Source of the DNA: Brasenia schreberi
Taxonomy: Eukaryota > Streptophyta > Magnoliopsida > Nymphaeales > Cabombaceae
Length of the DNA: 64,000 bases
Assembly (NCBI GenBank): GCA_036023115.1
Contig: JAYKKT010000076.1
Location: 496,001-560,000 of the forward strand
Direction of reading: 5' to 3'
The position numbers and the translations under genes were made by a program. Below are positions 41,881-53,735 of the stretch, in pieces (the stretch's first letter is position 1; each line of letters starts with the position of its first letter). The notes under the pieces were generated by a model, which saw only the letters and a program-made list of their open reading frames with translations, had not been told where the DNA came from and made no database searches.

Positions 41881-44068
41881 GCACCCAACTTAAACAAAAC
41901 CCTTCGAAAATGAAAGTATATATGTACACTTATATATTAGGGGCTGATTAGGCCCGTGTGTGTTAAAAATCGTGCACGACTAAGAGAGTGCACGTGTGTG
42001 GTTGTGCCAAGCCACGTTATTACAAGCGGGGGGAGACTATGCTCCGTTATTACAATCCCGTATCAATTGAATCTCAAGCAAGTACACAACTAAGGACCGA
42101 GTTTAGACACTTACGAGTAGCTGGTCCGTAGAGGTTTTGCTTGAGCGTGGGCTTGGCCTTGGGCTGCAAACGGGAGCTCCGCGAAGGTAGGTGATCAAGG
42201 GCGCTGGCCGGCTGCAAGTGGGGCGCGGGATAGGCGCCTCGAAGGTGGCCAGTGGCAAGTAGATGGCGCCTCCAAGTAGGGGATTTAAAGTGGCTGAATA
42301 AGTGGGTTCTTAGGGTCACTAGGGGAGTTGAGAGTTTAGGGAAACTGGACCTAGAAGGTGAGCTGGTGGGAAGGCCGAATAGGACACCTAGGGGAAGGCC
42401 GAATGGGAGATGATGGCTAGGTAGTGGCCGGCAGCTTGGGCTATGCTAGGTTCGGCTAAGTTAAAATGGTGGTGGCGGGCTGCTAGGGTGACTAAGGTGA
42501 TGGTGTGGTGGGTGGTTGGGAGTGGAGAGGGAGTAGAGAAGGGGGCTAGGTAAGGTTAAAGAAGGCTTACCGGATGGGGAGAAGTGGCGAGTGGATGAAG
42601 AGAGAAGCCGGGTGTTGATGGGAGTTCGGCTGGATGAAGGTGGTGGCGTCCGGCTGGGTGAGGTGGTGGTGGATGGAAGAGGGAAGGTGGCGGTGCAGGT
42701 GGAGCAGGTGGAGCAGGAGAAGGTGATGGAGAGTGGTCCCGGTTGGGTGAGATATGGGAGATGGAGAGGGCCCGGCTGGGTGAGATGGTGGTTCCCCCTT
42801 AGAAAACCCGCCCACAAAGGGGAGGGGTTTAAATAGGGAATGGGTAGGTCGGTTAGGGCTGGGCTGAGGGTAGCGGTTAGGTGGTTTAGGTAGGGTGGTA
42901 TGTAGATAAGGTGGGCTGGAAAGGGTTGGGCCAGATATTTTAAAACTAGGGGTTTGGGTAAATCGTGGGCTAAGGGTGGTTTAGGGGTTTAGGGCTAGGT
43001 TAGGTGGTTGGGTTTTAGGGTGAGGTTTAGTGAGCTAGGTTAGGTGATTAGGCTAGGTTTAGGCTAGGATTAGGGAAATTAATCTAGGTTTAGGGAAGGA
43101 TTAGGGAAGTGGGTTAGGTGATTAGGTTGGGATTAGGCCGGGATTAGGGAAGTGGGTTAGGTGATTAGGTTCAGATTAGGGGTGGATTAGGGGTTTAGGC
43201 TAGGATTAGGCATTTTGGGTTAGGTTTAGATGAGGGAGCTCCCTTAGCATGGCCCATAGACCTTGATCACCCCATGTTGGTGCAGCCCTAGGTTAGGTTT
43301 TAGCTAATTACAAGCTTAAACCCACTCAATTAGGCTAACCCACATGATTAACCCAAACTTGACACACAAGTCAAGCTTAATACAACACTCTTGATATTTT
43401 TCACCCCCACTCTCTCTCATGCCCAATATCCCACGTGAATTTCAAGTGGGCCCCACCTCCATTTATGAGAAGGTGATGTGGGCCATGGATATGGATATTG
43501 GATTGGATCTCTGGATCCAAATCCAAATCCAAGTCCACATATGGGTTTGGATTGGAATCTGGATATATATGGTCCAGATCCAATCCAAACTGAACTCTGA
43601 CTCCTTCGAGCTGGGTTCGAAACGGACGATTCGTGCGGGGCCTGACAGCATCAGTACTCCGTCTGCGTTGGGTCTTCGCCAACATGGTCGTCCGCCTCCG
43701 TTTCTGCCATCCGAAGATGACTTCAAATGATATTTTGATAAGAACAGGGTCTTGGACGTTCGAGATCCTGGGGGTGTGAATCAAATACAAGAGTTGTTGT
43801 GCCGGGCTCGACATGTACTCCGGTTTCGGGCTCTTCTTAGCTCTCCTGGTCGAGTCTTGATCAGGCCAAGCCACTTTGGGGTTTCAAAAACATGTTTTAA
43901 GAGGTTTTTAAAAGCCATATCATATGTTTTTGAAATATAAAGTTTAAAACATATATACAGGGTTGTCTGGAAGGCTCCTGGGTTTTCAAACTCAAAATGG
44001 CCCTTTGGGGCTGCTTTTACAAAACCAGATTTGTTTTAAGAAATTCGTGGGATTTCGGGGTGTTTACA

Positions 44069-46017
44069 TAGGGCTAAGGTGACTACGTAGGGTTACTAAG
44101 GAAGGTTGAGTTTAGAGAGTATGACACTAAAGGGGGACTAAGGGAATGGTCTAACGGAGCACCTAGGGTTGGCGGGTTGCTAGGGTGGCCGAATGGAATG
44201 ACAGTCGGTTGGGGTGGCCGACTCGGAGGACTTGATGGTGGCGGGTTGCTAGGGTGGCTAGGAGTGGTGTAAGGGAAGGAAACTAGCTCGGAGATGGGGT
44301 CAGGTGGTAGTGGGTGTAGTGGGTGTAGTGGGGTGATATGGGCAAGTCTTAGAGAGTCGGATAGGGTGGCCGAATGGAGCTAAGGTGTCTAGGTAGTAGC
44401 GGGTAGTTAGGGTGGTTATGGCCTGGACGAGTGGGAATGGTGGCGGCAAGTGGCTGGTGTTAGGGTGATATGGTAGTGGGTTAGGTGGCTGAGAGTGGAG
44501 AGGGAGTGGAGAAGGAGTAAGGTGGAGGATACTAAACGGATGATGGGAGGTGGTGGCGGATGGAAGGGGAGCAGTCGGGTGATTGGGATGCGCAGGATGA
44601 GGTTCGGCCGGGAGGAATGGTGGCGATGTGGACCTCGGCTGGAGTGGTGGTGGTGGTGGTGCTCGGCTGGGAGGTAGTGGCGCAGGTGGAGCAAGATGGG
44701 AGTCGGCTGGGCTGGAGAGTGGAGGGCCCGACTGGTGGAAGATGGAGCTTGAAGATGGGAAAAACCCGCCCCAAAGGGGCGAGTTTATATAGGGCTGCAA
44801 GAGGCGGTTGGGGGTGGTTTTGGGGTAGTGGTTAGGTGGTTTAGGTAGGGTGGTGTGGTGATAAGGTGGGCTGGAAAGGGTAGGGCCAGATATTTTAAAT
44901 ACAAGGGGTTTGGGTAGGTTGTGTGCTAGGGGTGGTTTAGAGGTTTAGGGTTTAGCTAGGTGGGTTGGTTTTAGGGTGAGGTTTAGTGAGGTAGGTTAGG
45001 TGATTAGGCTAGGATTAGGCTAGGTTTAGGGAAATTAACCTAGGTTTAGGGAAGGATTAGGGAAGTGGGTTAGGTGATTAGGTTGGGATTAGGCCAGGAT
45101 TAGGGAAGTGGGTTAGGTGATTAGGCTCAGATTAGGACCAGATTAGGGTAGAAGGCTAGGATTAGGTGTTTTGGGTTAGGTTTAGGTGAAGGAGCTCCCT
45201 TTGCATGACCCATAGACCTTAACCACATCATGTTGGTGCAGCCCTATGTTAGGTTTTGGCTAATTACATGCTTAAACCCACTTAATCAGGCTAAACCACA
45301 TGATTAACCCCAAACTTGACACACAAGTCAAGCTTAATTACAACACACACTTGATCTTATCCTCCCCCACTCTCTCTCATGCCCTTAATCCCACATGAAA
45401 TTCAAGTGGGCCCCACCTCCATTTATGAGAAGGTGATGTGGGCCATGGATATGGATATTGGATTGGATTTTCGAATCCAAACCCAAATCTAAGTCCATAC
45501 ATGGGTTTGGATTGGGATCTGGATATATATGGTCCAGATCCGATCCAAACTGAATTCTGACTCCTTCGATCTGTGTTCGAAACGAACGGTTTGTGCGGGG
45601 CCTGACAGCATCAGTGCTCCGTCTGCGTTGGGTCTTCGCCAACATGATCGTCTGCCTCTGTTTTCGCCTTCCGGAGATGATTTCAAATGATGTTTTGATG
45701 ATAACAAGGTCTTGGACGTTCGAGATCCTGGGGGTGTGGATTTCATACGAGAGTTGCTGTGCCGGGCTTGACATGTGCTGCGGTTCCGGGCTCTTCTTAG
45801 CTTTCTTGGTCCTATCTGGATTAGGTCAAGCTGCTTTGGGGTTTCAAAAACGTGTTTTAAAAGCCATGTTGTATATTTTTTGAAATACAGAGTTCAAGAC
45901 ATATGTACAGGGTTGTCTGGAAGGCTCCTGGGTTTCCAGACTAAAAATGGCCCTTTGGGGCTGCTTTTACAAAACCAGGTTGATTTGAGGAATTCGTGGG
46001 ATTTCGGGGTGTTTACA
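44069..46017 (-). mobile_element. M2 5' LTR, third segment (U3 end)
   Basis: It starts with the right TAGGG duplication and continues the parent LTR through the GC-rich and TTAGG-like blocks and dyads to the GGGGTGTTTACA end. The next five bases are TCATG; the left copy of that duplication is missing because the other end of M2 was deleted. Confidence 0.8.
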
Positions 46018-47469
46018 TCATGCCATTCCGAGGAGCTCCCTCTTGCAGCCCAAGGCAACGCCCAAGCCCAAGCTCAAGCAAGTCACCTCTGGACCAACTA
46101 TACGTAAGTGCCTAACTCGGTCCTTATTGGTAGACTTGCTTAAGTTAAATTAAATTTGATACGGGGTTGTAATAACGGAGCATTGTCTCCCCCCGCTTGT
46201 AATAACGTGGCTTGGCACACCCACACACACGTGCACTTGAGCCTACCTCGCTCTTAGTTGTGCACGATTTTGAACACACACGGGCCTAATCAACCCTTAA
46301 GATATAAATTTATTTATATACTTTAAGTTGCGTGGGGTTTTGCTTAAGTTGTGTGTGTTGTCTTTCAATTCTCGCACTCACACACATTGAGCCTTCGCTC
46401 TTATTTGCAAGACCCAAGTAAGGGCCGTGTTATATTTCCCTTGGGTTTAAATTCATGTCGTGTGTGTAGTATTTCAATTATACACTCACACACATTGAGC
46501 TTTCGCTCTTACTCCCAAGACCTTAGTTAAGGCCATATTGCAATTTATATTTGGGTTTTATTTCATGTCGTGTGCGTAGTACTTCAATTCTCGCACTCAC
46601 ACACATTGAGCTTTCGCTCTTACTCCCAAGACCTTAGTTAAGGCCATATTGCAATTTATATTTGGGTTTCATTTAAGTCGTGTGAGTTGTCTTTTAATAT
46701 ACACACAACACCCACGCAACACGTTGGCGACCTTCGGGCCCATATATATTATAAGTATTTCCCTTTCGGCTATGTCTTTAAGATTTGGGTTTTAAGGTTC
46801 AGCAGTGTGCGTAGTCTTTACATATATACACAGCACACACTTGCACTATTGAGCCTTTCCGCTCTTAAGATATAGCCATATTTCCCTTTTGCAATTTCCC
46901 TTCCGCAATTTCCCTTTTGCAATTTACATTTCAAGTCATTTCCCTTCGGCATTGTCTTTCAATTTCGGGTTTTCCCTTTGGAGTTGCGTGAGTTTGCATT
47001 GCATATATGCCATACCACGAGTTAGGAAGCATATTGCATCAAAACAAACCCCATACTCCCACTCAAAGTCGCCACACTTAGGTTACATATTCATAACACA
47101 CACCTAGTTGGCCCGAAAAGGGATAAAAAGAAAGACATAGGCACGTGCAAATCCACGTGAAATAAAATCTGAAAATTATACAAAAACAACCTGAATTAAA
47201 CACCTCAAACATGTTTTCGTAGGTTCTTATATTCCAAAACTCGATTTTAAAAGCGTACAAACTGACCTTTGCGCATCGGTGCAAGAAGGTCTACGACGAA
47301 AAGAGCTTGCTTGCTCACAGTTGCCACGTTAGGAGTCAGGTTTAAAAATATCTCTTCGCTAGCTTAAGTAAACTAGTTGGCACGCACTTTTTGCTTAATT
47401 AGGACTTAGACACACGAAAAGGTTCACTTCAGGCCTAAGAACCAGGAGCGGGAACTTTCTGCGTCTACA
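46018..47469 (+). mobile_element. Plus-strand Tat-type LTR, 5'-truncated, ending in gag of P3
   Basis: Read on the plus strand it contains AGCCCAAGCTCAAGCAAG, GGTTGTAATAACGGAGCATTG, reversed repeat units (CATTGAGCCTTCGCTCTTA near 46390), a damaged H2 near 47272-47286, H1 at 47358-47377, and the end GCGTCTACA. It is followed directly by mid-gag rather than a PBS, so it is an inserted LTR, itself interrupted by M2. Confidence 0.8.
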
Positions 47470-49863
47470 GAAGGACTCGATGAAATGGGTGTATTAGTTT
47501 CCCCTTTCTCTCAAAGGCACAGCTTCAAAATGGTTGGCTTCCTATGATCTAAGTTAGTTCGCGACTTTTGAAGAGTTAGCGAACTACTTTATGCAAAGGT
47601 TTTCGCATAACGTGAAAGTCATGCCCACTTTAAACACTTTGAGGGATACGAAGCAAGGTACGAATGAAGATGTGCATGCATTTATCGTTCGATGGAGGTC
47701 CCTCCTTGGGCTAGTAAGAGAACTGATATCTGAAGGGTATGTAGTAATGCTCATCCTGGATAATTTTAAAAACGAATTGAAAACCCTTCTCTCCCTTCAT
47801 GAAATCTCAACTTTCCACAAGTTGATTAAAAAGGCATCTCTTTTTGAAACAAATTTGAAAAAAGGCATCTACGATCACTTGTGGAAAGGGGGTGTGTTTC
47901 AAAAACTCGCTTGGAAAAACCCTGAACTTACGGGATACCCACCATGGACAAAGGGGCAAAACCCTATAAAGTTGCAAACGTCCAAGTGGATCCAAGCCCG
48001 GCGAGCACTTCTAAAAATTTTGAGAGTTTTGAAAACAAAAAGACAAAAAAATACAAAAACCTTTTGAAAAACGGGAGTATACTCCACTGGGGCAACCTGT
48101 GTCGGAGGTCCTAGACCTCCTACTTACCCAAGGAATGATTGAACTCCCCGAAATTCCCGAGGGAACCACTTCCAAAGGGAGGTTCTTAAATCGATTTTGC
48201 AAGTATCATCGGCTCAAAGGCCATGATACAAGGCAATGTTTTTCCCTACTCAACAAGATTGAGAACTTGATAGAGCACGGCCGGCTCCAGGTCACTAAGG
48301 AACCAGAGCCTGCCCAAGCTATTTTCAAAGAACCCTTCCCCAACCACGCAGGTACCAGTGGGAAGGGCAAAGAGGTATGTGCTTTAACGATTTCAAAGAG
48401 TCTAGCACATGCATATCATTCTCGATTTTCTATTTGTGCACCATCTCTAATCCTTCATAGGAAAATCGCCCAAGTAGTGATCCGAGGAGTACCTAAAGGC
48501 CCGCCTCCAGTTAAACCTGTTTTACAAATTCAAGGTGCTTCAAAGCACACAAATAGAGCCATCATAGGCGCAAGCCCTAGGTTGATCGTGGGGGAGGTGA
48601 CTAGGTCTGGAAGGATCTATCAACCCCCGCATCTACAAAGTGTTAAAAAAGTTGTCAGTGTTCTTGGCCCTTCAAAAGCATGTATTCCTAGGGTTTCGCC
48701 AAAAACGGACAAAGGCAAAGTTGTTTTAACCTTGTATGATTTTGAAAATCATCTTTCAAAGATTCCAATTAACATGTCTATCCTAGAGCTGATACAAACC
48801 TCGCCTAGGCATAGACTTGTTTTAGAGAAAATTCTAGAAAGAGCCAAGGTTAGCTCAAACATAACCCCGGAGTCCTTATCAACCCAAGTGGCGTCTATAG
48901 GTGCAAAAACGCCCATCATGTTCTCAGAAGAGGATATCGAAAGACCATATGAAACCCACAACCAGGCCCTGCATATCGAGGTGGTATTGAATCACCATTC
49001 TCTGGACAGATGCCTAGTTGATGGGGGAGGAGGTCTCAACATCCTTCCGCTCCACGTGGCATATCAAATCGAAGTCGCCTTGACCTCCGTGAACTCAAGC
49101 CCCATCGTGATTACTGGATACGATGGTAATGCGTCTACCCTTAGGATCCATAGAATTACCCATGGAAACAGGAGGGATAGCTCACTTGGGGGTGTTCCAT
49201 GTCTTAGACATACACCCCCACTACAACCTATTGCTGGGAAGGCCCTGGATACACAGCCTATGAGTTGTACCATCCACCTTCCATAGGTGTGTCAAAATCC
49301 CCTTCGAGGACCAAGTCGTGGTAATTCTAGGTGAGAGACACCCTCAGCTTCAGGGAATACAGAATTTCCCATACTTCTCGAGTTCTCAAGCCTACGAGGC
49401 CAACCTGGGGCAAGTCTTGGTCGAGCCACCCAAGCTCGTCATTCCAAAGCCTAGGAAGGTTTTATACAACAAGGGGTAGCCCAAGGCTCGCCCACTCAAA
49501 ACCCTAACCATCCTAGGTAAGGCCAAGAGTCGCCTATTCCAAAAACCCCTAGATAAAAGGCCATATGAGCATAACATGGATGATAGTAAGTTCCAGAATC
49601 ATTAACTATACCAAAACCTTTCAAAAAACAAAAAATCATGGAACATGCTATTGAACATGGGATATATGCCATACAAAAGTCTAGGGGCACAAAACCAGGG
49701 TCTCCTAGAGCCCATAGTGCCTAGAGCTAACCCAAGCCGATATGAGATCGGCTATATTCCAAAAATACCACCAGAACCACCACTTGTGACCACCTGGGTC
49801 AAGGGTGCCCTGGAGCCTAGTGAAGCAGAAACCTACTATTTAGACCTCTTGTTTAGAGTCTAA
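47470..49863 (+). pseudogene. gag-pro: P3 gag-pro, frameshifted
   Basis: The reading begins inside capsid (GTASKWLASYDLS then FEELANYFMQRFSHNVKVMP) and passes IKKASLFETNLKKG. It shifts frame near 48060 and continues as a 395-codon frame (48099-49286) with the zinc knuckle CKYHRLKGHDTRQC, VVIRGVPKGPPPVKP, and MSILELIQTSPRHRLVLEKI. It runs through CAG at 48963-48965 into protease LVDGGGGLNILPLH (aspartate codon 49020-49022). Unlike M0 and M1 there is no stop at the gag/protease border. A further frameshift at about 49135 breaks protease. The conserved tail LLNMGYMPYKSLGAQNQG lies in 49645-49863. Confidence 0.88.
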
Positions 49864-49885
49864 TTTGTGGCATTTTCCTTTGTAG
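49864..49885 (+). promoter_or_regulatory. Conserved splice-acceptor-like site in P3
   Basis: TTTGTGGCATTTTCCTTTGT then AG, followed by GTATGATGGAAG. The gag-pro stop (TAA) lies immediately before it. Confidence 0.5.
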
Positions 49886-52800
49886 GTATGATGGAAGATC
49901 CCTTCTTAAACCAAAAATCAAAAAAATTGAAAAATCTTGAAATTCAAAAACAATTTAAAAAACGTCAAAAACCAAAAACATTAGAAATTTGTGCAAAAAC
50001 CAAAAAAATTGTTGTTTGTATAGCTCCAAATGTCTTTGCTTTACAAAAATCCAAAAAAATCGAAAATTCAGAAATACCCAAAAACAAAATCCTGTATATA
50101 CCAGCTCCTGGTAAAAGTTTGGAAAAAGCCAAGGATTTCGAAAAGAAAGTTGTCTTCATAACAAGACCAAAAGCTTCGAAACTCGTTGAAATTCCAAGTC
50201 AAAAACCAGGTGTTTTCAAAACCCATGCATCAAGTTCAAATTCCCTAGTATTCAATACTCTCGAGAATGATCAAACCTCGAAGGAACATCCAACCTCCGA
50301 GCTCCCATAGTTTCATAAAATTCTCGATTTTGAAAAACCTTCAAATTCAGTAGGAGGGGATTTCATAGAGATCAACCTAGGGAGTGAAACAAAGCCTAAA
50401 CACATTAAGATAGGCGCATGTTTGCATGAGCATGAAACATCATCATTAATTGCATTTTTGAAAACCTACATCGATGTGTTTGCATGGGCATATGAAGACA
50501 TGTCGGGTATAGACCCAAGAGTCGTAGAGCATTGTCTTCCCCTAGATTCGGATGCAAAACCCATAAAGCAAAAGCTTAGAAAGATTCATCCGAACATGCA
50601 TGCACAGGTTAAAGAGGGTTTAGAAGATCTGCTAAAAGTCGGTTTTATAAAACCCATTGCGTATTCTGATTGGTTGTCAAATATTGTTGTAGTTCGAAAA
50701 TCCAATGGGAAAATTCGAATATGCATCGATTTCAGAAACCTGAACAAAGCCACTTCAAAGGATAATTTTCCTTTACCTAACATTGATTTGATAGTTGATA
50801 GTACTACAAATCATGAAATGTTTTCGTTCATGGATGGCTATTCAGGGTATAACCAAATCAAATTAGCCCCAAGAGATCAGGCTAAAACTGCTTTCACAAC
50901 ACCCTAGGGCACGTACTGCTATACAGTCATGCCCTTTGGTTTGAAAAACATCGGCGCCACCTACCAAAGAGCTATGACTACGATCTTTCACGATCAGATT
51001 CATGAGCTCGTATAGGTATATGTGGATGATCTCTTGGCTAAATCAAAAACTCGATGCACTCATATCGAATGCTTATAAAAAATTTCGAAAGGCTTAGGCT
51101 TTACAAAGTAAAGCTAAACCCTCAAAAGTGCGTATTCGAAATCGAATCTGGTAAGCTCTTAGGCTTTATGGTAAGCCAAAGGGGCATTAAAGTCGACCAC
51201 TCTAAGTGTAGAGCCATCATAGACATGACTCCACCCTCCAATCTTACGCAAATCCGTAGCCTCCAAGGTCGCCTCCAATCGATTCGCAGGTTCATTTTGA
51301 ACCATGCTACAAGATGCGAATCCTTCAACAAACTTTTGAGAAAAGGGATGAAATTCATATGGGACGATGATTGCCAAAAAGCTTTCGAAAGACTAAAAGC
51401 GTATTTGGTTAATCCTCCTATTTTAAACCCTCTAAAGCAAGGAAAACCTCTTTTACTTTATATTTCTGTGCATGCGAATGCTTTGGGTGCATTGCTAGCT
51501 CAATATGAGGACGATACCCATAAAGAGTGTGCCATCTACTATATTTCGAAAACTCTATTGGCTTATGAACGAAATTATCAAGCCATGGAGAAGACTTGCT
51601 TGGCCTTGGTGTGGGCCTGCCAGAAATTTCGACACTACTTCCTAGATCATGAGATCTGGATAGTGTCTAAGCTTGATCCCATCAAGCATCTATTTGAAAA
51701 ACCCATCCTCACAGGTAGGCTAGGTAAATGGCAGCTCCTCTTGATGGAGTATGACTTGAAATTCCACCATCAAATATCCATCAAGGGCCAAGCCCTAGCC
51801 GACTATGTGGCCGACTTCCCCTTGGAAGATTCGTACCCCACACTTGACAAAATGCCTGACGAAGGCATATTTCAAAAATAATTTTAAAATCATATTTTAT
51901 CAAATTGTTTAAATGAAAATAAAGTGTGGAAGATGCACTACGATGGGGCATGAAACCAAATAGGGGTTGGGGTAGGCATCGTCCTCATATCCCCTGAAAA
52001 GAGAGAAATACCCATAGCCATTCGCCTAGATTTCGAGTGTTTCAACAATACAGCCGAGTATAAAGCACTCATACAAGGCTTAAAAATTTCGAAAACTCTA
52101 GGGGCATCATGCATTGAAGTCTTTGGAGATTCTTTACTTGTCATAAACCAAGTGTTAAAGATTTGACAAGTTAAAAATGAAAAACTTCTTGCATACCATG
52201 AGTTGGCCACCAAGTTGCCCGAGTCGTTCAAATCGTGTACACTCACACACGTAGGAAGAGAGGATAATGGCATAGCCAATGCCCTCTCATCCTTGGGCTC
52301 AGCCCTAAGGGTCGATCCCACTTTGGAAACCAGACCCTTTGAAATATGGCACTCGCCCACTCCATCCACACACAATCTGGAAATTTGCCAAAACAACCCA
52401 GATTCTACTAAAAAACCATGGTTTTTCGACATAAAATGTTTCCTAGAAAATGGGGGATTTGACGAATATGCCACATCCAAAGATAAGGCTTTTATACGAA
52501 GAATTTCTACCCAATATACGATTTTGGGAGGGGTTCTTTACAAAAAGAGCTTTACTGGCATCTTACTAAGGTGTGTCGACCTGGAGGAGGCTAGGATAAT
52601 AATGCATGAATTCCACGATGGAGAATGTGGAGGCCATGTTAATGCCAATATGATGGCAATGAAAATACTTAGAGCGGGTTATTTTTGGTCCACCTTAAAG
52701 CAGGATTGCCATGACCATGTTAGGAAATGTCACCCATGTCAAGTGCATGGACACGCCATCCATATCCCTTCATCTTCATTGCATTCCGTGGTCATCCCCT

Positions 52801-52922
52801 GGCCATTCACCATGTGGGCATTTGACATCATAGGACCAATATTTCCTCATGCATCAAATGGGCAGAGATTCATATTAGCAGCCACCGAATACTTTTCCAA
52901 GTGGGTTGAAGCTATCTCCCCC
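49886..52922 (+). pseudogene. pol: P3 pol, truncated within integrase
   Basis: In order: the lysine-rich linker from the ATG at 49889; the RT region KPIAYSDWLSNIVVVRKSN and FSFMDGYSGYNQIKLAP; stops at about 50907 (TGG to TAG) and at about 51014; YVDDLL near 51020; RNase H LLLYISVHANALGALLAQYE; the second RNase H (AEYKALIQGLKIS, EVFGDSLLVINQ, GREDNGIANALSSL); and integrase with VDLEEARIIMHEFHDGECGG, KCHPCQ and AFDIIGPI. The reading is lost at SKWVEAIS (52922), so the second aspartate and the glutamate are missing. Unrelated sequence follows, marking a truncation or an insertion there. Confidence 0.9.
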
Positions 52923-53735
52923 ATTTGTCAGATTCCAACTACGCCTTCAAAATGGGAAATGAGGATGAAAACAACCTGTGGAGGAGGCTTGGGAGACTTT
53001 TTTCCTAAGCCAAATCTAATAAATAATCACAAGAGAGGAAGACAAACGATCCCTAAATATACATACACAAAATTAAATAAGCAAAGAAAAGCAGGCCATT
53101 TTAGCTTGTGGAAAACTCTCGCCGATGTGCAGAGAATAAAAACTTCCCGGGACTGGAGTCTGAAAAAATCTCGGCTATATGACGGATCAATCGATCTGTA
53201 CAAAGTTCTCTCAATAATGACGAGATATACATGGCAATTCTCACTCTACATGCGTGTTAAGCAAAAGTGAAAATTAACAAAGCAACAAAGTTCAAAACCC
53301 ACGAAAAGGGTAAAAATTGACTGATGATAGAGAAATGAGATGAAAATAAAATTAAAGCAGGTACTAAGTAGAAGTTCACGATGCAAGGAACAACATGCTT
53401 TGAGAAATCATCAAGATTGGACCACAAATGATTACCCGATCTCCCGAGTCATAAAGACGCAGAGATGGCGACGAAAATTCTCCTCTCATTACTCATCTCA
53501 TGTTGCGCTCTCACTGTTTTTAGAAATGAGAAAAGCGATGAGGAAACTTATGAAGGAAGCGGCTTGCTTCCTCTCTTTAAAAACAATCATTTCATTCATC
53601 TTTTTTTTATTATTAATATAATGGTATGGGCCCCACTTGGGTTGACCCATCCATCAAACTCCCAAATCCTTTCAGTGGAGGCAAATGACCAAGCGGCAAC
53701 AGTGGAGGCAAATACCAAGCAGAAGCAACAAAACG
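52923..53735 (-). mobile_element. Probable 3' LTR of a degenerate Ty1/copia element
   Basis: It lies between the truncated P3 integrase and the end of the copia polyprotein. Read on the minus strand it follows KVEDCRF, passes GATGGATGGGTCAACCCAAG and GTGGGCCCC-type sequence at about 53630-53660, and continues AT-rich to about 52923. Placement and these words fit the 3' LTR of a Tork-like copia element, but no second LTR was found to confirm the ends. The small plus frames (53340-53899) are not convincing. Confidence 0.45.

Larger units (their letters stand above)
31474..44068 (-). mobile_element. M1: full-length Tat-type Ty3/gypsy element (12.6 kb)
   Basis: It is bounded by TAGGG duplications. 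The 5' LTR is 40652-44068 (3417 bp), the PBS 40628-40647, gag-pro 37650-40517, pol 33853-37639, the 3' untranslated region 32701-33852, the PPT 32686-32700, and the 3' LTR 31474-32685 (1212 bp, internally deleted). Domain order RT, RNase H, second RNase H-like domain, integrase places it in Tat. In the first 480 bp the two LTRs differ at about four sites by eye, so it is one of the younger insertions here. Nonsense codons and a gag frameshift make this copy non-functional. Confidence 0.93.
40652..44068 (-). mobile_element. M1 5' LTR (3417 bp)
   Basis: The most complete LTR of an intact element here. In plus coordinates: TGTAGACGCGCG end, U5 module 40741-40859, GAAGGGAAATAACC units, 110-bp repeats 41240-41880, GC-rich block 42080-42840, TTAGG-like block 42840-43230, dyads 43490-43590, and U3 end GGGGTGTTTACA. 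The long non-ATG-conserved frames such as 42461-42817 and 43401-43874 are LTR readings. Confidence 0.92.

Noticed and set aside
49516..49526. Splice donor CTAGGTAAGG paired with the acceptor at 49885
   Set aside because: The other copies have GAAA or AGAAAA at this place, so the donor is not a family feature.
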